From: JADKBO01 sp965230345
GTDB lineage: Bacteria; Bacteroidota; Bacteroidia; Chitinophagales; Saprospiraceae
Length of the DNA: 64,000 bases
Direction: 5' to 3'
Assembly: GCA_965230345.1 (NCBI GenBank)
Contig: CBDDKR010000002.1
Coordinates: 434,001 to 498,000 of the forward strand
Of the stretch, positions 8,808 through 17,012 are shown in pieces (positions within the stretch are counted from its first letter, which is position 1; every line of letters begins with the position of its first letter). The position numbers and the translations under genes are program-made. The notes under the pieces are model-generated. The model saw only the letters and a list, made by a program, of their open reading frames with translations. It had not been told where the DNA came from and searched no databases.

Positions 8808-9160
8808 TGATTAAATTATTTTTCGCAGCAAAAATATATTTATTATACTTTTAATCCGCATGTTCTAAACATTTAAAGTCAAAGACCTCATTTACCTTTA
8901 ATGTCTTTTGTCCGCTAAACAAATGTTAATTAACGTGTTAAAAAACATAATGACGCTAACTTTATTGATCATAAAACGTATTTGTTATTGAAAAGATGCT
9001 TCTTAGTCATTCATTCATAATAAATAGAATGGTTTAATACATTAACTTACATCTTTTTCGATTTATATGTGTTAGCTATTTGGTAACTACTTATTGATAT
9101 AAATTTAAATACCTCAATAAGAGATAAGTTTTCACATTTGATCAAAATAAGGTTTAATAA
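8808..9160. other. Intergenic region between FKBP and bshA
   Basis: A 353-bp divergent, AT-rich stretch in which no gene is evident. On the left side, 8829-8836 reads TATTTTTG on the minus strand, a fitting -7 box about 20 bp before the FKBP start. Near bshA there is a loose inverted repeat (CTTATTG at 9090-9096 and CAATAAG at 9115-9121) that could form a leader hairpin. No full promoter for bshA stands out. Confidence 0.5.
8829..8836 (-). promoter_or_regulatory. Candidate -7 box for the FKBP lipoprotein gene
   Basis: TATTTTTG on the minus strand, 22 bp upstream of the ATG. It fits TANNTTTG; no matching -33 element was seen. Confidence 0.35.
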
Positions 9161-10303
9161 ATGAAAATAGGTATAGTTTGTTATCCCACATTTGGAGGAA
9201 GTGGCGTAGTAGCCACAGAGTTAGGTATTGGTCTTGCCAGTAAAGGGCATGAAATTCACTTCATTACGTATAAGAGGCCTGCTCGACTTTCATCCTACAA
9301 TGCTAACATTTACTTGCATGAAGTAAGTAATATGAAGTATCCTTTGTTTGAATACGCACCCTATGAATCATCCCTAGCGAGTAAAATGGTTGATGTAGTA
9401 AAGTTTCAAAAGCTAGACATACTCCATGTGCATTATGCCATACCCCATGCTGCTGTGGCATATATGGCCAAACAAATTTTGGCGACAGAGGGAATTCATA
9501 TTCCCATTGTTACCACCCTACATGGTACGGACATTACGTTGATTGGAGATGATCCTTCATTCAAGCCTGTGGTGGAATTCAGCATCAATAATAGTGATGG
9601 AGTTACAGCAGTTTCCAATTTTTTAAAAGAAAAAACGTTGAACAAATTTGAAATAAAAAATGACATTCAAGTCATCTACAATTTCATAGATTTTGAAAAA
9701 TTCAAAAAAACAGATAAAGAGCATTTTAAGAAAGCCATTGCGCCTGAAGGAGAAAAAATCTTAACTCATATTTCCAATTTTCGCAAGGTAAAAAGAGTCG
9801 AAGATGTGGTCTCTATTTTTAATTTGGTTAGCAAAAAGATTGACAGCAAATTGCTTTTGATTGGTGATGGACCAGAGCGTCAAAATATAGAAAATTTGTG
9901 CAGAGAGATGGGGTTATGCGACAAAATTCGTTTTCTGGGAAAACAACATGCCGTGGAAGAGTTATTGGCTATTTCAGATTTATTCATATTCCCTTCTGGA
10001 AATGAAAGTTTTGGTCTTGCAGCATTGGAGGCTATGGCTTGTGAAGTACCGGTGATCTCCTCAAATGCAGGAGGAATTCCTGAAGTTAACCTAAATGGTA
10101 AAACTGGATATGTTCATAACATTGGCGATGTCGAGGCAATGGCAAATTCTGCCATCAAAATATTAGAAAACGAAAATTTAAAATCACAATTGAGTAAAAA
10201 CGCTCTTGAAGTTGCCCATAAATTTCATATAGACAAGATACTTCCTCAGTACGAGGCATATTATCAATTCGTCATTGAAAAACAATATTCTGCTTCAATA
10301 TGA
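9161..10303 (+). CDS. bshA: N-acetyl-alpha-D-glucosaminyl L-malate synthase BshA
   Basis: A 380-residue GT4 glycosyltransferase that joins GlcNAc to L-malate, the first step of bacillithiol synthesis. The opening 'MKIGIVCYPTFGGSGVVATELGIGLASKGHEIHFIT' is diagnostic of BshA, as are 'HVHYAIPHA' and 'TTLHGTDITLIG'. The donor-site signature 'FPSGNESFGLAALEAMACEVPVISSNAGGIPE' holds the E-x7-E motif. Length matches the family. The cell is therefore predicted to use bacillithiol as its low-molecular-weight thiol; bshB and bshC are not in the window. It overlaps the next gene by 4 bp (ATGA), implying coupled translation. Confidence 0.93.
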   Translation: MKIGIVCYPTFGGSGVVATELGIGLASKGHEIHFITYKRPARLSSYNANIYLHEVSNMKYPLFEYAPYESSLASKMVDVVKFQKLDILHVHYAIPHAAVAYMAKQILATEGIHIPIVTTLHGTDITLIGDDPSFKPVVEFSINNSDGVTAVSNFLKEKTLNKFEIKNDIQVIYNFIDFEKFKKTDKEHFKKAIAPEGEKILTHISNFRKVKRVEDVVSIFNLVSKKIDSKLLLIGDGPERQNIENLCREMGLCDKIRFLGKQHAVEELLAISDLFIFPSGNESFGLAALEAMACEVPVISSNAGGIPEVNLNGKTGYVHNIGDVEAMANSAIKILENENLKSQLSKNALEVAHKFHIDKILPQYEAYYQFVIEKQYSASI

Positions 10304-11061
10304 AATCGATCATTTCCATAAAGAATAAAACTTATGTTAGTGATCTCTCAGCAGGTACAAACATTTCCATTCCATTTATTTCGGAATCTTTAGGTCCAAA
10401 TTGTTTCTATGCTCCTGGATTTAAGGCTACACCATTGGTAAGTGGTGATTTTGTGGGAAGTGTAAAATCAGGAAGTCCTGTAAATTTTTACAATGTTGAG
10501 ATTAATCCTCACGGCAACGGTACTCATACTGAGTGCGTCGGTCACATCTGTGATCAACCAATATATATTAAAGATGTTGCACCAAAAGGACTCCAATTAG
10601 CTCAACTTGTAAGTCTAAAACCTCAAGCTAAAGGTGAAGACCTAATCATTTCTTCTTCTGATTGGAGTAATTTGCAAATCCAAGACAATGTAAATACTTT
10701 AGTTATTCGAACTATACCCAACTCCAACGAAAAAGAATCGGCCAATTATTCCGGGAGCAACCCCGCATATGTCGCCCCAGGCTTTATTAAGCAAATGATA
10801 CAAGAAGGCATTGAACATCTAATCATTGACCTTCCTTCGATAGACAAAGAAAAAGATGGAGGAGCTTTGAAAGCGCATAAAGCATTTTGGCAATTCCCTG
10901 AGACCATCAACAAAGAAAGAACCATATCAGAAATGGTGTATATTCCTGATATTCTAGAAGATGGCTTATATTTGTGCTCCATTAATCCCCTTCCTTTCCA
11001 ATTGGATGCTGCCCCAAGTAGTATTACATTATTTAAAATGGAAGAAAAAAGTAATGAGTAG
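10300..11061 (+). CDS. Cyclase family protein (kynurenine formamidase-like hydrolase)
   Basis: A 253-residue protein of the metal-dependent cyclase/KynB family. The metal-binding signature appears as 'NPHGNGTHTECVGH', close to the family HxGTHxDxPxH but with Glu where Asp is usual. Further family landmarks are 'LVIRTIPN' and 'IIDLPSIDKEKDGGALKAHKAFW', the latter holding the second histidine/glutamate pair. Members hydrolyse N-formylkynurenine or related amides; the substrate cannot be told from sequence. Its start overlaps bshA by 4 bp and its stop overlaps the next gene by 8 bp, so the three genes form a coupled operon. Confidence 0.75.
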   Translation: MKSIISIKNKTYVSDLSAGTNISIPFISESLGPNCFYAPGFKATPLVSGDFVGSVKSGSPVNFYNVEINPHGNGTHTECVGHICDQPIYIKDVAPKGLQLAQLVSLKPQAKGEDLIISSSDWSNLQIQDNVNTLVIRTIPNSNEKESANYSGSNPAYVAPGFIKQMIQEGIEHLIIDLPSIDKEKDGGALKAHKAFWQFPETINKERTISEMVYIPDILEDGLYLCSINPLPFQLDAAPSSITLFKMEEKSNE

Positions 11062-11689
11062 ATTTTATCACATAAAAACCGAAGAGATCGTTTCAAGATA
11101 CTTTCGTCTAGGAGAACACTCTTATGATGATAAGATCGACTTCTATGAAAGTCATAGACAAGATCTAGAATACATCGAAGAAGATCACTTCATTCATATC
11201 AACTTGGATTATGTTTTATGCCTTTTTTACAATGAAGAATACCACAAATTTGTGGACCATGTAGATTCTGCTATTGAACTCGTCATTGATAAAAATGTAA
11301 AATACTTTAAGGACTTGAATATTTTTAATGTTCTCTTGCATCAAAAAGCCACGGCCCTGCACAAACTCAATCGATTCCAAGAGGCACTTCCATTACTGGT
11401 AGAATTGTTAAGATTAGATCCTCTCAACGAAAGAACGCCTTACCATTACTATATATCTAAGAGAAGCAAAAAAACAAAATTAGAAAAATGGGGCATTTTA
11501 TTTTCTCTTGTTACAATTGGACTTGGCTTAAGCCTTGAGCTTTCAGCAATGCTATCAAATTCTCTATCTGACATATCTAATAACTCCAGTTTATTCTTTA
11601 TCTCTGGAGGGCTTCTCTTGATTGGAATAGACATGGTAAGAAGATATCAAATCGATCAAGAAATCAAACAAATCCAAAGAAGGAAATAA
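11054..11689 (+). CDS. TPR-like protein with two C-terminal membrane segments
   Basis: A protein of 211 residues with start placed at 11054, where ATG overlaps the upstream stop (ATGAGTAG); a longer reading would run back inside the cyclase gene. Residues about 1-125 are helical and TPR-like, including 'VLLHQKATALHKLNRFQEALPLLVELLRLDPLNERTPYHYY'. Two hydrophobic spans follow (about 145-165 and 175-195), then a charged tail. A helical-repeat domain held at the inner membrane suggests an adaptor role. Its coupling to bshA and the cyclase is positional evidence only. No known family recognised. Confidence 0.6.
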   Translation: MSRFYHIKTEEIVSRYFRLGEHSYDDKIDFYESHRQDLEYIEEDHFIHINLDYVLCLFYNEEYHKFVDHVDSAIELVIDKNVKYFKDLNIFNVLLHQKATALHKLNRFQEALPLLVELLRLDPLNERTPYHYYISKRSKKTKLEKWGILFSLVTIGLGLSLELSAMLSNSLSDISNNSSLFFISGGLLLIGIDMVRRYQIDQEIKQIQRRK

Positions 11690-11763
11690 CCACTTTAACG
11701 CTATTTCCTTTGAAGCTAGAATGAATTCCATTTGGTTTCTCTTTTCTAATCTTTTAGATTAAC

Positions 11764-11771
11764 TATTTTTG
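11764..11771 (+). promoter_or_regulatory. Candidate -7 box for the PaaY-like/miaE operon
   Basis: TATTTTTG, 23 bp before the start codon of the next gene, fits TANNTTTG. A TTTG lies 29 bp farther upstream, longer than the usual spacing. Confidence 0.4.
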
Positions 11772-11794
11772 CTGACTACAAATTTTTGTAAATC

Positions 11795-12394
11795 ATGTTT
11801 TTTGAATTCAAAGGATTCAGGCCTGTAGTTCATCCCAGTTCATATGTCCATCCACAAGCCAATGTAACAGGTAATGTTATCATTGGTAAGAATGTATACA
11901 TTGGTCCAGGAGCAGTTCTTCGAGGAGATTGGGGAGGAATAAATATCAAAGACGGGTGCAATGTTCAGGAAAACTGTGTCATTCATATGTTTCCAGGAAT
12001 TACTGTTACCTTAGAGGAAGCAGCACATATAGGTCATGGTGCCATAATTCATGGTGCTCATATCGGAGAAAATGTAATGATCGGTATGAATAGTGTCATT
12101 ATGGATAATGTTGAAATTGGCAAAAACAGCATCATTGGTGCACTCACTTTTGTAAAAGCAAATTCGGTTATTCCAGAGCGTAGTTTAGTGGTTGGAAATC
12201 CTGGAAAAGTAGTAAAAACTTTAGACCAAAAAATGATCAATTGGAAATCAAAAGGTACACAACTCTACCAAAGCCTTCCAAGTGAATTATACCAAAGTTT
12301 AAAAGAAGTTGAACCACTTACAGAAATACCTAGCGATAGGCCAAAACAAGAGTCCTTGTATCAAACATGGAATCAAATAAAAGATAAAAAATAA
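11795..12394 (+). CDS. PaaY-like hexapeptide-repeat protein (gamma carbonic anhydrase fold)
   Basis: A 199-residue left-handed beta-helix protein. Hexapeptide turns run from about residue 18 ('ANVTGNVIIGKNVYIGPGAVLRGDWGGINIKDGCNVQENCVIHMF') to about 130. The three metal histidines of the gamma carbonic anhydrase site are seen in 'VIHMF' and 'HIGHGAIIHGAHIG'. The long C-terminal tail after 'GNPGKVVKTL' matches PaaY, an acyl-CoA thioesterase of phenylacetate breakdown, better than the shorter YrdA type. No paa genes lie nearby, so a generic thioesterase or anhydrase role is equally possible. The next gene, miaE, begins 5 bp later. Confidence 0.75.
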   Translation: MFFEFKGFRPVVHPSSYVHPQANVTGNVIIGKNVYIGPGAVLRGDWGGINIKDGCNVQENCVIHMFPGITVTLEEAAHIGHGAIIHGAHIGENVMIGMNSVIMDNVEIGKNSIIGALTFVKANSVIPERSLVVGNPGKVVKTLDQKMINWKSKGTQLYQSLPSELYQSLKEVEPLTEIPSDRPKQESLYQTWNQIKDKK

Positions 12395-12399
12395 TACTT

Positions 12400-12984
12400 A
12401 TGAAGCTTAACCTTGATGTTGGAGTACCAAGCAAAAAAGAATGGATTGACGCCGTAATGGCTGACTTTGATAGTTTCCTTCAAGATCATGCCGACTGCGA
12501 AAGAAAGGCTTCTGCAATGGCAATGAGTTTTGTGGCTAAATACCCAGATCGAGTAGAAATACTTCCTGAATTGATCGAAACAGGAATTGAAGAACTTGAA
12601 CATTTCCAAGAAGTCTATAGAATAATGGAAGAACGCGGTATCCAGTTACAACATTCTATAGGTGAAGATTTATACGTAAAACAACTTTTAAAACGTTGTC
12701 ATTCTGGAAGGAACGAGCGATTTTTAGACCGACTATTGATTGCTTCAGTTTTAGAGACAAGAGGTGCTGAACGATTTAAAATGGTCGCCGATGCACTTGA
12801 GGATGAAGAATTGAAAAAGTTCTACAAAATGCTTTGGACAAGTGAAGCTAAACATGGACACATCTTTGTGAAAATGGCATTAAATTATTTCGACAAAGAT
12901 CAGGTCTACAACCGTTTAGAGTGGTGGATTGCTCAAGAAGCCGAAATTATTGAATCACTGGAAATCAGGGCTGCACTTCATTGA
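12400..12984 (+). CDS. miaE: tRNA 2-methylthio-N6-isopentenyladenosine hydroxylase MiaE
   Basis: A 194-residue ferritin-like di-iron monooxygenase that hydroxylates the isopentenyl group at A37 of tRNA, using oxygen. Di-iron ligands are provided by Glu/His motifs on four helices: 'HADCERKASAMAM', 'ETGIEELEHFQEVYRIMEERG', 'ETRGAERFKMVADAL' and 'SEAKHGHIFVKMAL'. These blocks and the length are typical of MiaE. The cofactor and the dependence on O2 point to an aerobic lifestyle. It is cotranscribed with the PaaY-like gene, an association with no obvious logic. Confidence 0.9.
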   Translation: MKLNLDVGVPSKKEWIDAVMADFDSFLQDHADCERKASAMAMSFVAKYPDRVEILPELIETGIEELEHFQEVYRIMEERGIQLQHSIGEDLYVKQLLKRCHSGRNERFLDRLLIASVLETRGAERFKMVADALEDEELKKFYKMLWTSEAKHGHIFVKMALNYFDKDQVYNRLEWWIAQEAEIIESLEIRAALH

Positions 12985-13022
12985 TCTCTTTTAAATTAAC
13001 ACACTTTTATAACAAATAAGAT

Positions 13023-13418
13023 ATGTTAAAATCGATTGTCATTCTGTTTTTTAGTTGTTTTACGAGCATCGTAGTTTGTAACGCGCAGCAGATAAAATTT
13101 AATGAAAGTCCTCAAACTACTGCTACCATTAAGAGGTATATTGAAAAGAATAATAGTGAACCAACAATAAAAGGGTGGCGTATTCAAATCATCTCTACTG
13201 ATGATAGAAGAAAAATGGAAAAGACCAGAACAAAGTTTAATCAAATCTATCCTGACATCCATTCTTCCTGGAAGCATGTAGCTCCGTATTATCAACTCCG
13301 TGCAGGAGCTTATGCCGATAAAAATAAGATGATGGCTTTCTTAATGGAACTCAAGGAACAATTTCCAACGGCAACACCAGTGGTCGACGATATAGAAAAA
13401 TCAGAATTGTTACGATGA
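13023..13418 (+). CDS. SPOR-domain-like periplasmic protein
   Basis: A 131-residue protein with a signal peptide (cleaved near 'VVCNAQQ') and one SPOR-like domain in its second half: 'GWRIQIISTDDRRKMEKTRTKFNQIYPD', then 'PYYQLRAGAYADKNKMMAFLMELKEQFP'. SPOR domains bind peptidoglycan stripped of peptide stems, often at sites of wall synthesis. The stop codon overlaps the rodA start by 4 bp (ATGA), so the two are translationally coupled. This fits a wall-targeting partner for the RodA elongation machinery, which is an inference from position. Confidence 0.75.
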   Translation: MLKSIVILFFSCFTSIVVCNAQQIKFNESPQTTATIKRYIEKNNSEPTIKGWRIQIISTDDRRKMEKTRTKFNQIYPDIHSSWKHVAPYYQLRAGAYADKNKMMAFLMELKEQFPTATPVVDDIEKSELLR

Positions 13419-14818
13419 CACAACCCATTCTTGGGAAGAATAAAAGTTTCGATTGGGCATCCATATCGATTTACCTAAGTCTAATTAGCATAGGCTGGCT
13501 AATGTTGTATTCGGTTTTTCACGACCCGAATCATCCTTATGCCTTTCTAGACCCTTCAACCGACATCGGGAAACAAACCATATGGATTGGACTAGGTATT
13601 GCTACATTTATTGCTGTACTGACCATAGAATGGAACTTTTGGAATACATTAGCTTTTCCTATTTATGGAATTAGTCTTATTCTACTCCTTTTAGTACTAC
13701 TCATAGGCACAGAAATCAAGGGTGCAAAATCTTGGTTTTCCTTTGGTGCTTTTTCGTTTCAACCATCCGAAATTGCAAAATTTGGGACAGCTCTTGCACT
13801 TTCCAGTTACATGAGTTTTAAAAATCATGATTTCAAACAACGGAAAGTATTGCTAACTACATTCGCCATCCTTGGTATACCTATCCTCTTGATTTTACTT
13901 CAACCTGATGCTGGAAGTGCGGTAGTTTTTCTATCTTTTTTCTTGCTCTTATACAGGAAGGGATTCTCTCCATTATTCTATTTTTTAGCATTTACGCTTA
14001 CGCTTATATTTATATTATCATTTGTAATGGGTACACATTTTGTACTCACTTTAGTTGCATTAACTTCGTTTGGGTTCTTACTTTTTAACTATCAGTGGAA
14101 TTCTAAAACACTCATCATATTTGGAAGTACATTGCTTGCATCTTTTGTAAGTCACAATCAAAACTTTACTATTGGAGTCTGGTCAATCCCAATGGCTGGA
14201 ACTCTTATAATGATGTTCTTTCACTTTAAGGAAAGAAACTTGAGATTGATTTCTATTATGGCCTTGTCCATTGTACTTTCCCTTACTTTTTCATTTGGAA
14301 CTCAATATGCATTTAATACGTACTTAAAACCTCATCAACAAGACCGAATTAATGCTTGGTTACAACCAGAAAAATGTGACCCTAGTGGATCTCTATACAA
14401 TTTGATTCAATCCAAACTAGCTATTGGATCGGGAGGAACTATGGGAAAAGGATTTCTAAATGGTGAAATGACAAAATTAAAATATGTGCCCGAGCAATCA
14501 ACCGACTTCATCTTCGCTACGGTAGGAGAAGAGCAAGGATTCATTGGAGTTCTTGGTGTCGTTTTATTATACACCTTCTTAATCGTCCGCCTTATCATTA
14601 TGGCAGAAAGGGCAAGGCTTGAATTTATTCGAAATTATTTGTATTGTATTGCAGGAATCCTATTTGTTCACTTCTTTATTAACATAGGAATGACTATGGG
14701 ATTAATGCCTGTAATAGGGATTCCTCTACCCTTAATGTCCAAAGGTGGATCATCACTCCTGGCATTTAGTGTAATGATCGCTGTAGCAATCAAAATGGAT
14801 TCTTATCGAACTAGGTAA
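13415..14818 (+). CDS. rodA: Rod shape-determining protein RodA
   Basis: A 467-residue SEDS-family peptidoglycan glycosyltransferase with about ten membrane spans. Family blocks are clear: 'GAKSWFSFGAFSFQPSEIAKFG', 'LLQPDAGSAVVF', 'AIGSGGTMGKGFLNGEMTKLKYVPEQSTDFIFATVGEEQGFIG' as separate conserved loops, and the C-terminal 'MGLMPVIGIPLPLMSKGGSSLLAF'. It is longer than E. coli RodA because of extra hydrophobic sequence in the middle (about 185-300), as in other Bacteroidota. It is coupled to a SPOR-like gene. The usual neighbours mreC, mreD and the class B PBP are not here, although mreB lies about 3 kb away on the other strand. Confidence 0.92.
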   Translation: MTQPILGKNKSFDWASISIYLSLISIGWLMLYSVFHDPNHPYAFLDPSTDIGKQTIWIGLGIATFIAVLTIEWNFWNTLAFPIYGISLILLLLVLLIGTEIKGAKSWFSFGAFSFQPSEIAKFGTALALSSYMSFKNHDFKQRKVLLTTFAILGIPILLILLQPDAGSAVVFLSFFLLLYRKGFSPLFYFLAFTLTLIFILSFVMGTHFVLTLVALTSFGFLLFNYQWNSKTLIIFGSTLLASFVSHNQNFTIGVWSIPMAGTLIMMFFHFKERNLRLISIMALSIVLSLTFSFGTQYAFNTYLKPHQQDRINAWLQPEKCDPSGSLYNLIQSKLAIGSGGTMGKGFLNGEMTKLKYVPEQSTDFIFATVGEEQGFIGVLGVVLLYTFLIVRLIIMAERARLEFIRNYLYCIAGILFVHFFINIGMTMGLMPVIGIPLPLMSKGGSSLLAFSVMIAVAIKMDSYRTR

Positions 14819-14904
14819 AGAACGAAATCTTTCTATTCTCAACTAACTGCCTATTTGCTTTCCTTCGTTACTCAGCTCGTGTAATTAATCTGAGTTAACA
14901 ATGG

Positions 14905-15972
14905 TTAAAATGGCGAAGAATATCGTTCATCTTTAGTCATTTCATGGTCTGTTAATGTCTTAAGAAAGGCCAACAGGTCATCTTTGTCCTGATCAGTTAG
15001 CATCAGTCCTGTAGCCATAGTATTCTCTACTGTTGGATCAACTGTCGAAGATTTCTTTATGCCACGATCATAATGATCTATTACTTCTCTAAGCGTCTTA
15101 AATCTACCATCGTGCATGTAAGGAGGTGTCAACTCTACATTTCGAAGAGTTGGTACTTTAAATTTAGCTCTATCTTCTGGATTCATTGTGACCATTTCTC
15201 TTCCTATATCCACAAAGTGTGCATCATCATCCAACCCATTGTTCATATATTGATCGTTTTCGAAGGTTGGGGCTACATGGCAATGCGCACAATCAGCTCC
15301 AGAATGCTCTGGAAAAAAGGGGTTATACTCTTCGAAAAATAATTCCCTACCTCTTTCTTCGCTCTCAGATAACTCTACCTTTCCCTCTACATACTGATCA
15401 TATTTTGATCGATACGAAACGATGCTATTCATAAATTGTTCAAGGGCCAGTGATACTCTTTCAGATGTTACTTCTTCATCTCCAAATGCCCTTACAAATT
15501 GATCTCTGTATTTCTTCTCTTCACCCAATTTAGCCACCACATTTTCTAATGTTTCGTTCATCTCTAATGGATCCTGAATAGGTAGTAACGCTTGATCTCT
15601 TAATAAGTGGGCCCTTCCATCCCAAAAGAATTCATTGCTATTCCAAGCCATGTTGAATACCGCCATGGCTTGCCTTTTTCCTTCTTTGCCCTCAATTCCA
15701 ATTGAAAGTTTCAAAGTATCAGAAAAGGCATCTTCTTGTCTGTGACAATCTGCACATGCCTGACTGTTATCGCCAGATAACTTCTTCTCATAAAACAGCA
15801 TTCTTCCCAATCGAACTCCAGCATTAGTCAACGCGTTATCCGAACTAATGTCGGGCTCAGAAAGTTTTCCATACTCCAATGGATAAGGAGTCGAATCAAA
15901 TTCTGGTTTAACATCATCCTTTTTACAGGATATTATAGTCATCAATAAGGAAATTATCAGTATGTATTTCAT
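14905..15972 (-). CDS. Di-heme cytochrome c peroxidase (MauG/MbnH superfamily), lipoprotein
   Basis: A 355-residue lipoprotein (lipobox 'TIISCKK', Cys16) with two heme c motifs, 'CADCH' near residue 73 and 'CAHCH' near residue 230. It shares the family landmarks 'LGRMLFYEKKLSGDNSQACADCH', 'AVFNMAWN', 'FKVPTLRNVELTPPYMHDGRF' and a C-terminal 'DKDDLLAFLKTLTD'. Members either reduce hydrogen peroxide or, as MauG and MbnH do, oxidise tryptophan in a partner protein. It is 2 bp from a second di-heme peroxidase and close to an MbnP-like gene. That context favours the MbnH-like protein-modifying role for at least one of the two. Confidence 0.85.
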   Translation of the reverse strand: MKYILIISLLMTIISCKKDDVKPEFDSTPYPLEYGKLSEPDISSDNALTNAGVRLGRMLFYEKKLSGDNSQACADCHRQEDAFSDTLKLSIGIEGKEGKRQAMAVFNMAWNSNEFFWDGRAHLLRDQALLPIQDPLEMNETLENVVAKLGEEKKYRDQFVRAFGDEEVTSERVSLALEQFMNSIVSYRSKYDQYVEGKVELSESEERGRELFFEEYNPFFPEHSGADCAHCHVAPTFENDQYMNNGLDDDAHFVDIGREMVTMNPEDRAKFKVPTLRNVELTPPYMHDGRFKTLREVIDHYDRGIKKSSTVDPTVENTMATGLMLTDQDKDDLLAFLKTLTDHEMTKDERYSSPF

Positions 15973-15974
15973 AA

Positions 15975-16988
15975 TTAAAAAGTTAAAATCTCATTGTGTA
16001 AAAAATGCTCATCTGTGAGCGCTTTTAAGAATTTCACCAATTGTTCTTTTTCATTACTTGATAGTCCGAGAGGTTGGATCAACGAACTCTTTTGAGGATT
16101 GGAAGCTCCTCCATTGTTGTAATGTTCTACAACTTCTTCAAGGGAAGAAATAGAACCGTCATGCATATAAGGAGCCGTTACCTCTATATTTCTTAGGGTT
16201 GGCACTTTAAAAAGACTCCGATCTGTTTCATCCTTTGTAAACCTCATCCTTCCTAGATCTTCGTAGTCTTCATATAATCCATTATTTTCAAAAGAAAAGT
16301 TTGTCATTAATTTTCCGCTATGGCATTGAGAACAATTGGTTCGTTCGCTAAAAAACAATTGCATCCCACTGATTTCATCAGATGACATTGCATGAAACGA
16401 GCCATTAGCAAATTGATCAAAACGACTCTCACCACTAAGAATACTTCGTTCGAAAAGTGCTATTGACCTTGTAATCACAAATGGATTTGGCTCCTGATCA
16501 TATGCTTCAATGGATAGTTTTCGATATTCTTCATCCTTCTTAAGCTTACCTGCAATCAATACAATATTAAATGCAAATTCATTGTGCTCTTGAATGGGTA
16601 CCAAAACCTGCATTTCTAATGTCGGAACACCACCTTCACGAAGCATATAAGGATGATATGCAACATTGGCAAGAGTCGGTGTATTTCTAGTCCCTATCAA
16701 GCTATCTACACCAAAACTAAAGGGTACATTATCCGAAAAAGCCAATTCTGGTTTATGACATGAAGCACAGCTTAATGTTGAATCTACCGAAAGAATAGGA
16801 TCATAAAACAACCGTTTACCCAATTCCCATCTTGCTTCAGAAAATTGATTATCTAATGGATAGTCAAAAGATTCAAAGCCCTTAGGGATGTTCACCCACT
16901 TGTCCCTTGTTTCCTTTTCTTCTGTACCACACGATAAAAGAAACAAGCAACAAAGAAGTAAATTGCTATATATGATTTTCGAACTCAA
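15975..16988 (-). CDS. Second di-heme cytochrome c peroxidase (MauG/MbnH superfamily), lipoprotein
   Basis: A 337-residue lipoprotein (lipobox 'LFLLSCG') with heme motifs 'CASCH' and 'CSQCH'. It matches its downstream neighbour block for block ('GKRLFYDPILSVDSTLSCASCH', 'NTPTLANVAYHPYM', 'FKVPTLRNIEVTAPYMHDGSI') but is clearly diverged, so this is an old paralogous pair. It lies 24 bp downstream of the MbnP-like gene on the same strand, the closest peroxidase to it, and is the better MbnH candidate. The protein would be exported and lipid-anchored. Confidence 0.85.
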   Translation of the reverse strand: MSSKIIYSNLLLCCLFLLSCGTEEKETRDKWVNIPKGFESFDYPLDNQFSEARWELGKRLFYDPILSVDSTLSCASCHKPELAFSDNVPFSFGVDSLIGTRNTPTLANVAYHPYMLREGGVPTLEMQVLVPIQEHNEFAFNIVLIAGKLKKDEEYRKLSIEAYDQEPNPFVITRSIALFERSILSGESRFDQFANGSFHAMSSDEISGMQLFFSERTNCSQCHSGKLMTNFSFENNGLYEDYEDLGRMRFTKDETDRSLFKVPTLRNIEVTAPYMHDGSISSLEEVVEHYNNGGASNPQKSSLIQPLGLSSNEKEQLVKFLKALTDEHFLHNEILTF

Positions 16989-17012
16989 TTCATCTATGGA
17001 CAGAACAAATTA

